The translations under genes were made by a program, and so were the position numbers. The notes beneath the pieces are model-generated. The model was not told the origin of the DNA. It searched no databases and saw only the letters and a list, made by a program, of their open reading frames with translations. Below, in pieces: positions 1-6,849 of a stretch of 16,494 nucleotides of DNA. This DNA comes from Nitrospira sp. (lineage in GTDB: Bacteria > Nitrospirota > Nitrospiria > Nitrospirales > Nitrospiraceae). Position 1 is the stretch's first letter. Every line of letters begins with the position of its first letter. The stretch lies in contig JAJFBJ010000068.1 in NCBI GenBank assembly GCA_020697375.1, forward strand, positions 1-16,494, read 5' to 3'.

Positions 1-239
1 AAGCTTACTGCCTGCTCATGCATCTTGACTTGATACTTAATGTACGCGCGATCGAAATCATTTCCCGACAGTTGTTGAGGGAGCTCGGGCTGCAGGTTCA
101 TCCGATTTGCCAGCTGCCTGCTTTTTTCTTGCATGCCATTGTGCTCGTCAATGAAGCGAGTAGCATAGCCGCGGACTTCTGAGGATTGAGCTTTTTGATT
201 GGCCAGTTGTGCGGCTTCAATCTCGATCAAGTCGTCGGC
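1..239 (-). pseudogene. DUF4142 family protein, 5'-truncated remnant (runs off left edge)
   Basis: The minus-strand frame is open from base 239 to the left edge. It reads as the core of a DUF4142 protein (predicted exported, ferritin-like helical bundle, function unknown). Visible landmarks are ADDLIEIEAAQLANQKA, then EVRGYATRFIDEHN, then GNDFDRAYIKYQVKMHEQAV, which match the family's 'LA..KA....V..FA..M..DH' and 'FD.AY...QV..HE.AV' pattern. An in-frame TGA (240-242) lies directly before the first family-like residue, and neither other minus frame upstream continues the similarity. The signal peptide and first helix are therefore missing. The only possible start is a TTG at 228-230 without a ribosome-binding site. 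I read it as a decayed 5'-truncated copy; a sequencing error or frameshift is the alternative. The 3' end lies outside the window. Confidence 0.75.
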
Positions 240-242
240 TCA

Positions 243-910
243 AGTCTAATTTTCGAATAGTCGGTGCAAGATGGAGACCGTTCATGTGGCGATATCAGTA
301 CCAGCCACTCCATGCCTTTCTTAGAGGCTATGCAGACAATGGAATGCCTCTATAGTTGCGGAATGCGGCGCAATCGCAAACCTTCCTGCTCAATCAATTT
401 CGGGATAAATCTAGCGGGCACTGATAAAATCGCCGCCGGATCTTCCGTTACACCGATCGCACCCATGCTAAGTAGTCCATGGATGTTCTCGCTGCTTCCT
501 GCGGATCCGTCTAAGATCCCGCAGAAAGAAAACATCCGACAACTGTAAATGTTTCGTGAAGGACTGTCCCAAACAGACAAGCTGTCCTATAGCCGAACCG
601 CGTTCACGTTGGTTTGTGCTATGATCTCGCGCTCTTCATACCCGTAAGGTGTGGAGGACCAACTTCTGGCCCAGGACCGATTGCGCTCTAAGCGATATGC
701 GAGGGCTACTCCCAGTGCCTCTGAACAGCACTCTTGCCTATAATGACCAGTCCAGCAGGGCCGTAGCGAGCGAAAGGCCGAAGAGCTCACCTTCCTACCT
801 CCCGCACCGCTCGCCGGTACAGGCAACTTTTCCGTTAGGGAGCACGTTGACGGTCTGAAAGAGCGAGAATGCCGCCGCCGACTTTTCCAGCAGCTTGTTA
901 GGGGAGGATC
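243..910. other. Gene-poor stretch
   Basis: This is about 670 bases between the DUF4142 remnant and the 911 gene. Open frames of 60-95 codons exist on both strands, but none has a convincing ribosome-binding site, a recognisable domain or plausible composition. There are isolated -10-like hexamers at 620-625 (TATGAT) and 739-744 (TATAAT), without a matching -35 at normal spacing. It may contain the worn 5' half of the DUF4142 gene, but I could not trace it. Confidence 0.5.
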
Positions 911-1615
911 ATGGACGATACAGAACCAAGCAATACCGTCGGTCAGACCGGTTCACCGCAGGGCCCCCTCCCCGGTTCCGTTCAGGGCGCCGGCCGTCAA
1001 TACATACCGCCTGTTTCCCTGAATCAATCGCCTCCTGGTGGGCAGGACAAGCGGTTCCGGCTTACCCTCGCGATTTTTTGGGGCGCGGTCCTCGCTGCGA
1101 TTATTGCCGCCTTGACGGCCGGCTATCCCGGTTGGCAAAACTATATGGCTCAAGAGGGAGCCAAACGACAATTGCGAGCTTATATTGCCGTGAGAACTCA
1201 GGGTATCGCCACACTGGAGGAAGGCATCAAGGCTCGCGTCCATGACAGTTTTCACAATATCGGGCAAACCCCGGCCTATGACAAGGGATCGAGCTCTCAC
1301 ATTACTGTGGCCGAGTACCCTCTGAGCCATACACTCGTCAACGATGAATGTAGCGATGCCGCCACGAGTCCAAAGGCAAGTAAGTGGTTTGTTGGAAAAA
1401 TATCTCGCCCGGAAACAGTGAGGGAGCTTCCATTCACTGCCGGCGAGATCGAAGACATCAAGGCCGGTAAGGCCGCGGTGTATCTCCACGGCCGGGCCTG
1501 TTATGGGGACATATTCAACGAATCACATCAGACGGATTTTTGCCTGTACTGGAAATGGGATGCCGGCCGCCTCAGCCCTGGCTTGTACTGTGACCAGGGA
1601 AACATCTCTGATTGA
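911..1615 (+). CDS. Membrane-anchored hypothetical protein
   Basis: A 234-residue protein preceded by a strong GGGGAGG three bases before the ATG. Residues 1-46 are Pro/Gly/Gln-rich and hydrophilic. One hydrophobic helix follows at about 50-71 (starting LTLAIFWGAVLAAIIAAL). After it come a short linker with AYIAVRTQG and an extended extracytoplasmic domain with IGQTPAYD near 118-125 and ACYGDIF near 196-202. This resembles a widespread unnamed family that combines a helix, an AY(V/I).V strand, an 'N.GQTPAY' turn and a 'YGD.F' strand; its function is not known. Four cysteines in the second half could form disulfides outside the cytoplasm. It faces the convergent SRPBCC gene, with 170 bases between the stops. 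Confidence 0.8.
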   Translation: MDDTEPSNTVGQTGSPQGPLPGSVQGAGRQYIPPVSLNQSPPGGQDKRFRLTLAIFWGAVLAAIIAALTAGYPGWQNYMAQEGAKRQLRAYIAVRTQGIATLEEGIKARVHDSFHNIGQTPAYDKGSSSHITVAEYPLSHTLVNDECSDAATSPKASKWFVGKISRPETVRELPFTAGEIEDIKAGKAAVYLHGRACYGDIFNESHQTDFCLYWKWDAGRLSPGLYCDQGNISD

Positions 1616-1746
1616 GAGCCGGCGGATAATAGGCTGGCCTGTCATCCACTTCGGATAACCTGTGCCAGCACCTCTCACAGCCGTGACAATTGTACGGATA
1701 CTGATTGATTTCGCCGTTGACGGCAATCGGCAAGCGGTCATCCGGA

Positions 1747-1771
1747 CCTCCCTCGGATGTGGCAAGGGAGG
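1747..1771. terminator. Possible terminator hairpin between convergent genes
   Basis: CCTCCCT (1747-1753) and AGGGAGG (1765-1771) form a perfect seven-base stem with an 11-base loop. It lies 14 bases past the stop of the minus-strand SRPBCC gene and 130 bases past the stop of the plus-strand 911 gene. There is no T tract on either side, so intrinsic termination is uncertain. The palindrome GTAGCGCTAC (1780-1789) overlaps the SRPBCC stop codon and adds a second small dyad. Confidence 0.35.
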
Positions 1772-1785
1772 CCCGTGACGTAGCG

Positions 1786-2241
1786 CTACTTTCCCTTTAC
1801 CTCGCCCCGCCAGGCGCCGCTCTCACGCCCGCGCGCTTCCACGAATTCTTTGAAACGCTTCAAATCGCCTGCAACGCGGAGTGATACGGCTCCCACCGTA
1901 TCGCCGATGGCCTCCACCGCCCCTTCCGTGTCGTAGTCCATCTGCAGCATGATTTTGCATTGCTGGTCGGAGAGTCGGTGGAATGTGACTACCCCGGCGT
2001 TCCTTGCTCCATCCGTACTCTTCCATGCAATACGGTCGTCAGGTCGCTGCTCGGTAATGACTGCATTCCACTGTTTGTCTTTCCCGGCAACCTGAGCCTT
2101 CCAATGCAGATGGGTATCGTCGAGTTGCTTGACCTCTTCGACCCCCTCCATGAATTTCGGGAACTCCTCAAACTGAGTCCATTGGTTATAGGCGGTCCGG
2201 ACAGGAACATTGACCTCAACTGATTTCTCGATAGTGGACAT
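1786..2241 (-). CDS. SRPBCC family protein (polyketide cyclase/dehydrase, COQ10-like)
   Basis: A 151-residue cytoplasmic protein of the START/Bet v1-like helix-grip fold. It opens with STIEKSVEVNVPVRTAYNQW, followed by FEEFPKFMEGVEEVKQLD and a later WKAQVAGKDKQW strand, as in COQ10-like SRPBCC domains. These bind hydrophobic ligands; the ligand here is unknown. The C-terminal helix (LRVAGDLKRFKEFVEARG) closes the fold, so the domain is complete. The frame is open 48 bases further upstream, but the ATG at 2241 has GGAGG five bases before it and begins exactly at the domain, so I chose it. In other bacteria such proteins often sit among envelope- or desiccation-stress genes, as the neighbours here suggest. 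Confidence 0.88.
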   Translation of the reverse strand: MSTIEKSVEVNVPVRTAYNQWTQFEEFPKFMEGVEEVKQLDDTHLHWKAQVAGKDKQWNAVITEQRPDDRIAWKSTDGARNAGVVTFHRLSDQQCKIMLQMDYDTEGAVEAIGDTVGAVSLRVAGDLKRFKEFVEARGRESGAWRGEVKGK

Positions 2242-2677
2242 GGTTTCCTCCATGACAATTGTGTCTCCAATGGCTTCCGAGCCTGGCACATTCGTAGCTT
2301 AATCGACAGGAAGCAAGATCAAGGCCTTGGTGGTCGGTCAAGACAGTTGGACGACGCGGGACGACAGGGAACCGAAACGCCTTCATTGACAGCCGCCTTT
2401 GCGAAAGTCCGCTCCATCGGCTTGAAGCACAGATGAATTCCGACAGCGACCGATAGACAAGAAGGAAGCGATGCGGACAAGTTGTCCGATTGAGGGGCGG
2501 ATCCGCCCCTCTCTCTCGTCATCCGCAGCATAATGGGGTTACCCGATAGCCGGTCCTTCGTTATCGGAAGAGCCGATCACTCAACCAGAAAATTGTCTGG
2601 AATTAGCATGCCTCTCGCGTCATGCTGGACATGCGGCCCCTCGGCGCCTTGGTTTCGAAGAGCGACAGGAGGTTCCT
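2242..2677. other. Intergenic region with two adjacent dyads
   Basis: About 435 bases separate the divergent SRPBCC and DUF1328 genes. No open frame here has a ribosome-binding site or a recognisable product. It contains the paired palindromes listed separately and must hold the promoters of both genes. I could not identify convincing -35/-10 pairs. Confidence 0.5.
2474..2511. repeat. Two adjacent perfect inverted repeats
   Basis: CGGACAAGTTGTCCG (2474-2488) has two seven-base arms around one central base. Three bases later, GAGGGGCGGATCCGCCCCTC (2492-2511) is a perfect 20-base palindrome that can fold as an eight-base GC-rich stem with a GATC loop. They lie between divergent genes, about 170 bases before the DUF1328 start and 235 bases upstream of the SRPBCC start. 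The first resembles a dimeric-regulator operator. The second could be an operator or a terminator stem, but no T tract follows. Confidence 0.6.
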
Positions 2678-2857
2678 ATGCTTTTAAAGTGGGCAGCGAT
2701 TTTCTTTGTGATCGCGATGGTAGCGGCAGCCTTCGGCTTTACGGGTATTGCGGAGGGCGCCACGGAAGTCGCCAAAATCCTCTTCTATATCTTCTTGGCG
2801 ATTTTTGTAACCTTCCTGATTGCGGGACTGGTGCTGGCGCGAAAGATTACCTCCTGA
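2678..2857 (+). CDS. DUF1328 (UPF0391/YtjA-like) small membrane protein
   Basis: A 59-residue protein with the typical DUF1328 sequence. It starts [20 protein letters not shown], followed by the family's F.GIAEGA...AKILFYIFL pattern and a second hydrophobic helix ending in LVLARKI. It has two membrane helices (about 5-22 and 31-54) around a short conserved [11 protein letters not shown] turn. AGGAGG at 2667-2672 lies five bases before the ATG. Length is normal for the family. Its molecular function is unknown; E. coli YtjA is also a very small inner-membrane protein. The longer overlapping frame (2533-3045) is a shadow. Confidence 0.93.
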   Translation: MLLKWAAIFFVIAMVAAAFGFTGIAEGATEVAKILFYIFLAIFVTFLIAGLVLARKITS

Positions 2858-3055
2858 GCGACGGATTCGGACGGATCCCGAACAGTCGCGGAGGTATGAG
2901 TCTCACCCGTGCCATGCGTTTTGGGTCGTTGCGTAATTGGGACGTCGGCCCTTTACGATCCGCATGTTGCGGTCTGTTCGATGCAGGGTGCCGGCGAATG
3001 AAGCAGGACCGGCGCGGCCGGCCTACCGAACCGCGCTCGGAATAAGGAACAGACA

Positions 3056-3286
3056 ATGATGGAGAACTATAAGGAACATCACGTGGACCTATGTTCGTAT
3101 GAATCGCCGGATCTTGGGTGGGTGCCTAAGGCCCATATTCACAAAACTGCTGGAACAGACGAACCCATTCATCTGATCAAGGGAGATGTTCGCCATCCCT
3201 TTCCGACGAAATCACAGGCTGACGAAGTGGCCAAAAGCTTAGCCTTCGCGTGGATTGATTCCACTGAACCACCCCCCAATCCATAA
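3056..3286 (+). CDS. Small soluble hypothetical protein
   Basis: A 76-residue protein. AAGGA at 3044-3048 lies seven bases before the ATG; a second in-frame ATG follows directly, so the start may be one codon later. It has no signal peptide or membrane helix. Landmarks are HHVDLCSYES, GWVPKAHI and FPTKSQADEVAKSLAFAWID. The last resembles the C-terminal helix of short uncharacterised proteins of the 'PF.TKEEAD..A...A..WID' type. The ending EPPPNP is disordered. It lies in the cluster of small genes; the 3308 gene follows 21 bases after the stop and may share a transcript. I cannot assign a function. Confidence 0.72.
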   Translation: MMENYKEHHVDLCSYESPDLGWVPKAHIHKTAGTDEPIHLIKGDVRHPFPTKSQADEVAKSLAFAWIDSTEPPPNP

Positions 3287-3307
3287 TCCTTGACATAGGC
3301 AGCTGGT

Positions 3308-3550
3308 ATGACGACGCAACCTGACCTTGAGAGAAGGCGCCTCATCGAAGACTATTTCCGCCGCCATGATTTCGCGGATGTGCGATCTCAAGACGAAATC
3401 AATGTCCTTTTCTGCATGAGCCACGATGGCCGAAGGTGCCAGGTGAGCGAAGAGCGGGAATGGCTTGACCTGACATCGAATGCAACCATCGAACAACGAC
3501 TCGACCGGCTCAGGGTCATTCCGTTCCTGAGAACGAATGTCGCCGCTTAG
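3308..3550 (+). CDS. Small hypothetical protein
   Basis: An 80-residue charged, soluble protein without signal peptide or membrane helix. It starts MTTQPDLERRRLIEDYFRRH, which looks like an amphipathic helix. The middle (VRSQDEINVLFCMSHDGRRCQVSEE) looks like beta strands and a turn. The ribosome-binding site before the ATG is weak (AGG within AGGCAGCTGGT). Support comes from the close spacing behind the 3056 gene and protein-like composition. It overlaps a longer antisense frame (3239-3763) that has no such support. No family recognised. Confidence 0.55.
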   Translation: MTTQPDLERRRLIEDYFRRHDFADVRSQDEINVLFCMSHDGRRCQVSEEREWLDLTSNATIEQRLDRLRVIPFLRTNVAA

Positions 3551-4066
3551 ATCGGTGTCACCGCAACCGGACAGGAGGTGATCACTCACATGGAGCCTGG
3601 CGCACAACCTTGACCGGGAGACTGAAAAAGCAATGTTGGACATGATCGGGACAAGGGGCGGGCCAACGCGTCTGGTTGGGATTCCATGCACGAGGCACTC
3701 ATGCGGTTCACTAGGCTTGGCGAGGGATCGTGGCGCCATGTCTTCGCCGAAGGCTGCCGACAAGAGGCGGCTCAGTCGAGAGATGCGACCGGCTGCCGCA
3801 TCACCCGGTCATGCGGCAGAGACTCTCGCGTTCGTATTGGTCACGCGACCATTCCTTTTGCCCTCTGACCCTTAGGCCTTCCGGCTCAGCGCAAAACGTT
3901 CGTATTGCACAGTTCTCTCCATGGTGTTTTGCCATTGAAAACAACGTTGCGCCTGCATAGACCAACGCCTCCTATGAGAATCAATGCGTTATCAGTTCCA
4001 CGACGCATTTGGCTTGACGGTACCGGGCTTGCATTAGGCGCTCCGCATAACAAAGGAGTGTGCCTC
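3551..4066. other. Gene-poor stretch with a stem-loop
   Basis: About 515 bases with no convincing gene. A GGAGG-preceded ATG at 3590 opens only a seven-codon frame. Plus-strand frames at 3633, 3686 and 3730 are Arg/Ser/Pro-rich shadows in GC-rich sequence. The main structure is the stem-loop at 3777-3828. Confidence 0.5.
3777..3828. repeat. Extended stem-loop
   Basis: The inner stem CTGCCGCAT (3793-3801) pairs perfectly with ATGCGGCAG (3811-3819) across a nine-base loop. The outer stem CGAGAG (3777-3782) pairs with CTCTCG (3823-3828) across an asymmetric internal loop. It lies in a gap without genes, so it could be part of a small RNA or a transcript end. No T tract follows, so an intrinsic terminator is not supported. 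Confidence 0.45.
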
Positions 4067-4198
4067 ATGATTGAGTTCCCGCTGATCCTAATCGGCTATG
4101 CGCTTGTCCCACTTATCGCGATCCAACTCATGATCATGGCTGACCGGCCGCAATCGGCTGGTGATCAGAATGTCTTTCCTCACGTCGAGATCCTATGA
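4067..4198 (+). CDS. Single-helix membrane microprotein, 43 aa
   Basis: A 43-residue frame with AAAGGAG ending eight bases before its ATG. Residues 4-24 form one strongly hydrophobic helix (from FPLILIGYALVPLIAIQLMI). A short hydrophilic tail MADRPQSAGDQNVFPHVEIL follows. The frame extends upstream to 3905, but the extension is not protein-like; the ribosome-binding site and helix mark 4067 as the start. Similar tiny one-helix proteins are common and easily missed in annotation; their roles include regulating membrane complexes. I do not recognise a family. The next gene starts 300 bases on. Confidence 0.6.
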   Translation: MIEFPLILIGYALVPLIAIQLMIMADRPQSAGDQNVFPHVEIL

Positions 4199-4495
4199 GC
4201 CTGCGACGGTTCTGCCCACAGTGGCGGAGCCGCCTGCTTCTCCAATGTCTATTGAGATCGGCCTTTTTCCTTGCGCTTCTTCACTCGTTACTCAGGCAAC
4301 CGGCGCATTCACCTCACCAACGCCACTGTTTTATCCGTGACGTGAGTCCTCTCCAGGATTAGGGCAGACGTGCGTAAAACTATTCATGTATAATGCCCAT
4401 CATCAAGAACGCGTCATTCTACGCGCCATGCACCTATCCATAATGAGACAGGCATTCGCCCTCGCAACCTCCGTCAGCCCCTTCCTTCGGAACGT
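4199..4495. other. Intergenic region upstream of the CsgG-like lipoprotein
   Basis: About 300 bases without a supported gene. The 3' part contains the -10-like TATAAT described separately. Short start codons at 4428 and 4443 are out of frame with the lipoprotein gene. Confidence 0.5.
4389..4394 (+). promoter_or_regulatory. Candidate -10 element
   Basis: A perfect TATAAT in AT-rich surroundings, about 100 bases upstream of the CsgG-like lipoprotein start. No good TTGACA-like hexamer lies 16-18 bases upstream, so this is only a candidate vegetative promoter. Confidence 0.3.
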
Positions 4496-5182
4496 ATGAG
4501 ATCGGCAGATTTGGCAAAGATGCTCTGTGCGCTCATGCTGGCCACGAGCGGTTGCCATGGCTATGCATTTTTGGATACTCCGGCAACGGATGGCTTTCAT
4601 TCCAAACTGCCGTCCCCCTTCACCCGTGCAGTCGTGTGGGGCGGGCGTTCGGATGCGGTCCAGAGCGCGAGCACCTGGCTGCTCAAGAAGGGAATTCTCG
4701 TCGTGGACCAGACCAAGGTGCTGCAGGCCGCAGCCGATCAAAAGGTGAGTCTTACCGGATATCAGTATGTTGAAACGGACGTCTTGCGAATGGCCAAGCT
4801 GGTGGGTGCGCGGTTGGTCGTCTTTACCAATGCCGAAGTGGGATCATGGGAAGTCTTGAGCTGGAACTCCGGCCTTCCCCGCAGCCAGAAGGTCTATTCG
4901 GCTACGATTGCCCTCCGTGCCGTCGACGTCAACACCGGAGAAATCGAATGGAGCGGCAGGGCTCAGTCGACCGAACGATTCGGCAATATCGAGGACGGCA
5001 TCAGTCTCCTTACCTGCCATGCCCTCGCGACAGCCTGGGGTATCCGTAACCCCGGCTCCACGGCGCCGGAAAGTGTCTGCCCCCCCGGGTCCGGTCTCAT
5101 GACCAATGAAGTGAGCCTTTCACAACCTCCAGTCACTCCCTCCTCCAGCAATTCGAGTTTCACGACTTCCACCAAGAAGTAG
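4496..5182 (+). CDS. Exported lipoprotein with CsgG-like domain
   Basis: A 228-residue protein. Residues 1-20 form a lipoprotein signal ending in the lipobox LATSGC, with the lipidated cysteine at 20. The body follows the CsgG/LpoB-like plan. A 'TRAVVWGGRSDAVQSASTWLL' strand-helix comes first. Next are KKGILVVDQTKVLQAAADQKVS and DVLRMAKLVGARLVVFTNAEVGSW, and finally ATIALRAVDVNTGEIEWSGRAQS. These match the family's VVDR..L..VL.EQ, A..LGAD..V.G and LR.VD..TGEI.WSG motifs. The C-terminus (about 205-228) is a Ser/Thr/Pro-rich tail. Such domains serve in outer-membrane secretion (CsgG), in activating peptidoglycan synthases (LpoB) and in FlgT; which applies here is unknown. No good ribosome-binding site is visible. 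It may be transcribed with the next gene. Confidence 0.8.
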   Translation: MRSADLAKMLCALMLATSGCHGYAFLDTPATDGFHSKLPSPFTRAVVWGGRSDAVQSASTWLLKKGILVVDQTKVLQAAADQKVSLTGYQYVETDVLRMAKLVGARLVVFTNAEVGSWEVLSWNSGLPRSQKVYSATIALRAVDVNTGEIEWSGRAQSTERFGNIEDGISLLTCHALATAWGIRNPGSTAPESVCPPGSGLMTNEVSLSQPPVTPSSSNSSFTTSTKK

Positions 5183-5324
5183 CAGTCGCCTTGAGACGCC
5201 TGGGCAGCCGCCGAACCTCCTCTACCGGCAGGGTCGTCGTCCGGTTCAAAATCGCTCTTTTGTCGATTTTATGAACCTGCGCGTTATACTGCGGAGAGTC
5301 CTGCTCACAACGCGTCCGTTCAGC

Positions 5325-6182
5325 ATGAACGCTTATGGTTTCCGCATCGTAATCGCGCTGTTCTGCCTCAGCGCTCTCATGACTTCCAGGGGATTCGCCG
5401 CTGAAAATCGCCCGTTCTGGACAGAACAAGCGTTGTTTCACTTTGGCGACGATGTGTTCTTCACGGGACGAGCCTCCTGCGCTCCCAGCATGGAAGAGGG
5501 TCGGCAACGTGCCTACGGAGCTGCCCTGCAGGAGATCAAGAATTTCACGCGCGCGAAGGAAATCGACGGTTTTCCGCTGGACACGCAAATGGTCTTCGAA
5601 GACCCTCGCCCCTCCGACTGCGCTGCGGGGTTAGTCACGGTGTGGCGGCTTTTGCGCGCACCCCGAACAGCGCTGGAGTCACTCGCGAGGCGTCCAAGCG
5701 CCGGGAGGCAGACCGATATGTCCCCGATCTTGTCGCAGATCAACGCAATCCGAAATCTGACGCCGCGCGTCGGCATGCTGCGCGATCAGGTATGGAACCG
5801 ATACGGCCTTCCCCGTTCCATATGGGCACATCCTGAAAAGGGGGAACTGGTTTGGGATTACTCCCAGTTCGGCCTGACCATCGTATTCAATCAAGACGAT
5901 GTGCTTACAAGGTGGCGACTGAACGGCCCCCATCCGCGGACAAGCGAGGACACGTCGATGGAGGTCCGGCCGGACAAACCGACGGACAGGGATCTTCCGA
6001 CTCTGGACCTCACCATTCGCCTTCAACAGTTGGAGGAACAGCAAGATTTCGAGAGGCGAAGACAGGCCCAGCGTTATTGCGCCTTGCGATTCGCGGAGGT
6101 CCCAGAATTCCTCAAAGCCAAACAAAGCAGCTGCGAGCAACGTGAATACGAACGACTCAAGGAGCAACCCCATCCGTTCTGA
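5325..6182 (+). CDS. Exported protein, LPP20/FlgT_N-like plus BamE-like regions
   Basis: A 285-residue protein. The frame is open from an ATG at 5271, but the ATG at 5325 gives a normal signal peptide (MNAYGFRIVIALFCLSALMT, cleavage near GFA-AE at about 25). Neither start has a clear ribosome-binding site. Residues about 40-80 (FFTGRASCAPSMEEGRQRAY and the AL.EI helix after it) resemble the 'G.a......AR..A...AL..I' pattern of LPP20 and FlgT_N domains. Residues about 145-200 (TPRVGMLRDQVWNRYGLPRS, then WDYSQFGLTIVFNQDDVLTRW) resemble the BamE/SmpA fold, where 'G.t...V...lG.P' is followed by 'W.Y..fgl.v.F....l..w'. The C-terminus is a charged helix with paired cysteines. It acts outside the inner membrane; its function is unknown. 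It follows the CsgG-like lipoprotein by about 140 bases. Confidence 0.75.
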   Translation: MNAYGFRIVIALFCLSALMTSRGFAAENRPFWTEQALFHFGDDVFFTGRASCAPSMEEGRQRAYGAALQEIKNFTRAKEIDGFPLDTQMVFEDPRPSDCAAGLVTVWRLLRAPRTALESLARRPSAGRQTDMSPILSQINAIRNLTPRVGMLRDQVWNRYGLPRSIWAHPEKGELVWDYSQFGLTIVFNQDDVLTRWRLNGPHPRTSEDTSMEVRPDKPTDRDLPTLDLTIRLQQLEEQQDFERRRQAQRYCALRFAEVPEFLKAKQSSCEQREYERLKEQPHPF

Positions 6183-6251
6183 ATGCGCGTCTCTCAGAAC
6201 CGGCTGCGGAAAGCGCAATAACCGAATGAACTCTTACAGAGGAACTCCACC

Positions 6252-6743
6252 ATGCCCACCAGCTTGATACAGGCCGCGACCATTCTGATCGTCGATGACG
6301 ATCCCTCGACTCTCCTCCTCTGCGCAAAACCGTTGCAGGAAGAGGGCTATACCGCCATCCAAGCCTCGGGAAGCGCCGAGGCTCTCCGGCTGTATGCCGA
6401 GCATCCAACCGGTATTCACCTCGTGCTGACCGACATCTTTCTGCCTCCTCCTGGGTTCCAGCTCTCTTCCGATAAAAATCCATACCCTCGGGTCAATGGC
6501 CTGGACATGATCGAGCGCATTTTGGAGGGAAAGCGTGAGATCCGCATCATTCTCATGTCCGGCAGTCCGGCCGCCGACTTGCGTACTCGCGGGCTCATTC
6601 GGGACGGCTTGCCGTTTCTAAAGAAACCCTTTGCCGGCGATGCATTACTGGACCTGGTGCGACTAGTCCTGACGGGCCCGCCCGCCATGGCAGATTCAAA
6701 AAAAGCGGATCGCAAGCCAAAGGATGTCGAATGGTTCGGCTGA
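6252..6743 (+). CDS. Single-domain response regulator with enlarged active-site loop
   Basis: A 163-residue CheY-like receiver with GAGGAA eight bases before the ATG. Visible residues are the acidic triad DDD at 15-17, phospho-acceptor Asp61 in LVLTDIFLP, the Thr/Ser switch Ser103 in ILMSGSP, and Lys125-Pro126 in FLKKPF. The loop after Asp61 is longer than usual. PPPGFQLSSDKNPYPRVNGLDM takes the place of the normal 'MP.mdGlel', adding about 14 residues (66-80). After the receiver (ending near 142) there is only a short charged tail, so no DNA-binding or enzymatic output domain. It probably acts by protein contact or as a phosphate relay; no partner kinase adjoins it. Confidence 0.9.
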   Translation: MPTSLIQAATILIVDDDPSTLLLCAKPLQEEGYTAIQASGSAEALRLYAEHPTGIHLVLTDIFLPPPGFQLSSDKNPYPRVNGLDMIERILEGKREIRIILMSGSPAADLRTRGLIRDGLPFLKKPFAGDALLDLVRLVLTGPPAMADSKKADRKPKDVEWFG

Positions 6744-6849
6744 CGACGGTTTTTGCCGGACATCGCCATGGAACGATGAATGTGACGCGTTGATCTCCGG
6801 TCAAGGGACCATCCTTCGGGTAGCATTTTTTATAGGAGGACCCTGTCAC

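Noticed and set aside
739..744. TATAAT as a promoter for the 911 gene
   Set aside because: No -35-like hexamer lies 16-18 bases upstream, and it is about 170 bases from the start codon.
2533..3045. 170-codon open frame on the plus strand
   Set aside because: It overlaps the DUF1328 gene in another frame, has an Arg/Ser/Gly/Cys-rich composition and lacks a ribosome-binding site. A late ATG at 2896 has GGAGG only one base away, too close to work well.
3239..3763. 174-codon minus-strand open frame
   Set aside because: It is antisense to the 3056 and 3308 genes, has no ribosome-binding site and no recognisable domain. I kept the 3308 frame, though only with moderate confidence.
6800..6840. Possible intrinsic terminator before the 6850 gene (TTCG followed by six T)
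   Set aside because: The T run is present, but the bases around TTCG do not pair into a stable stem.
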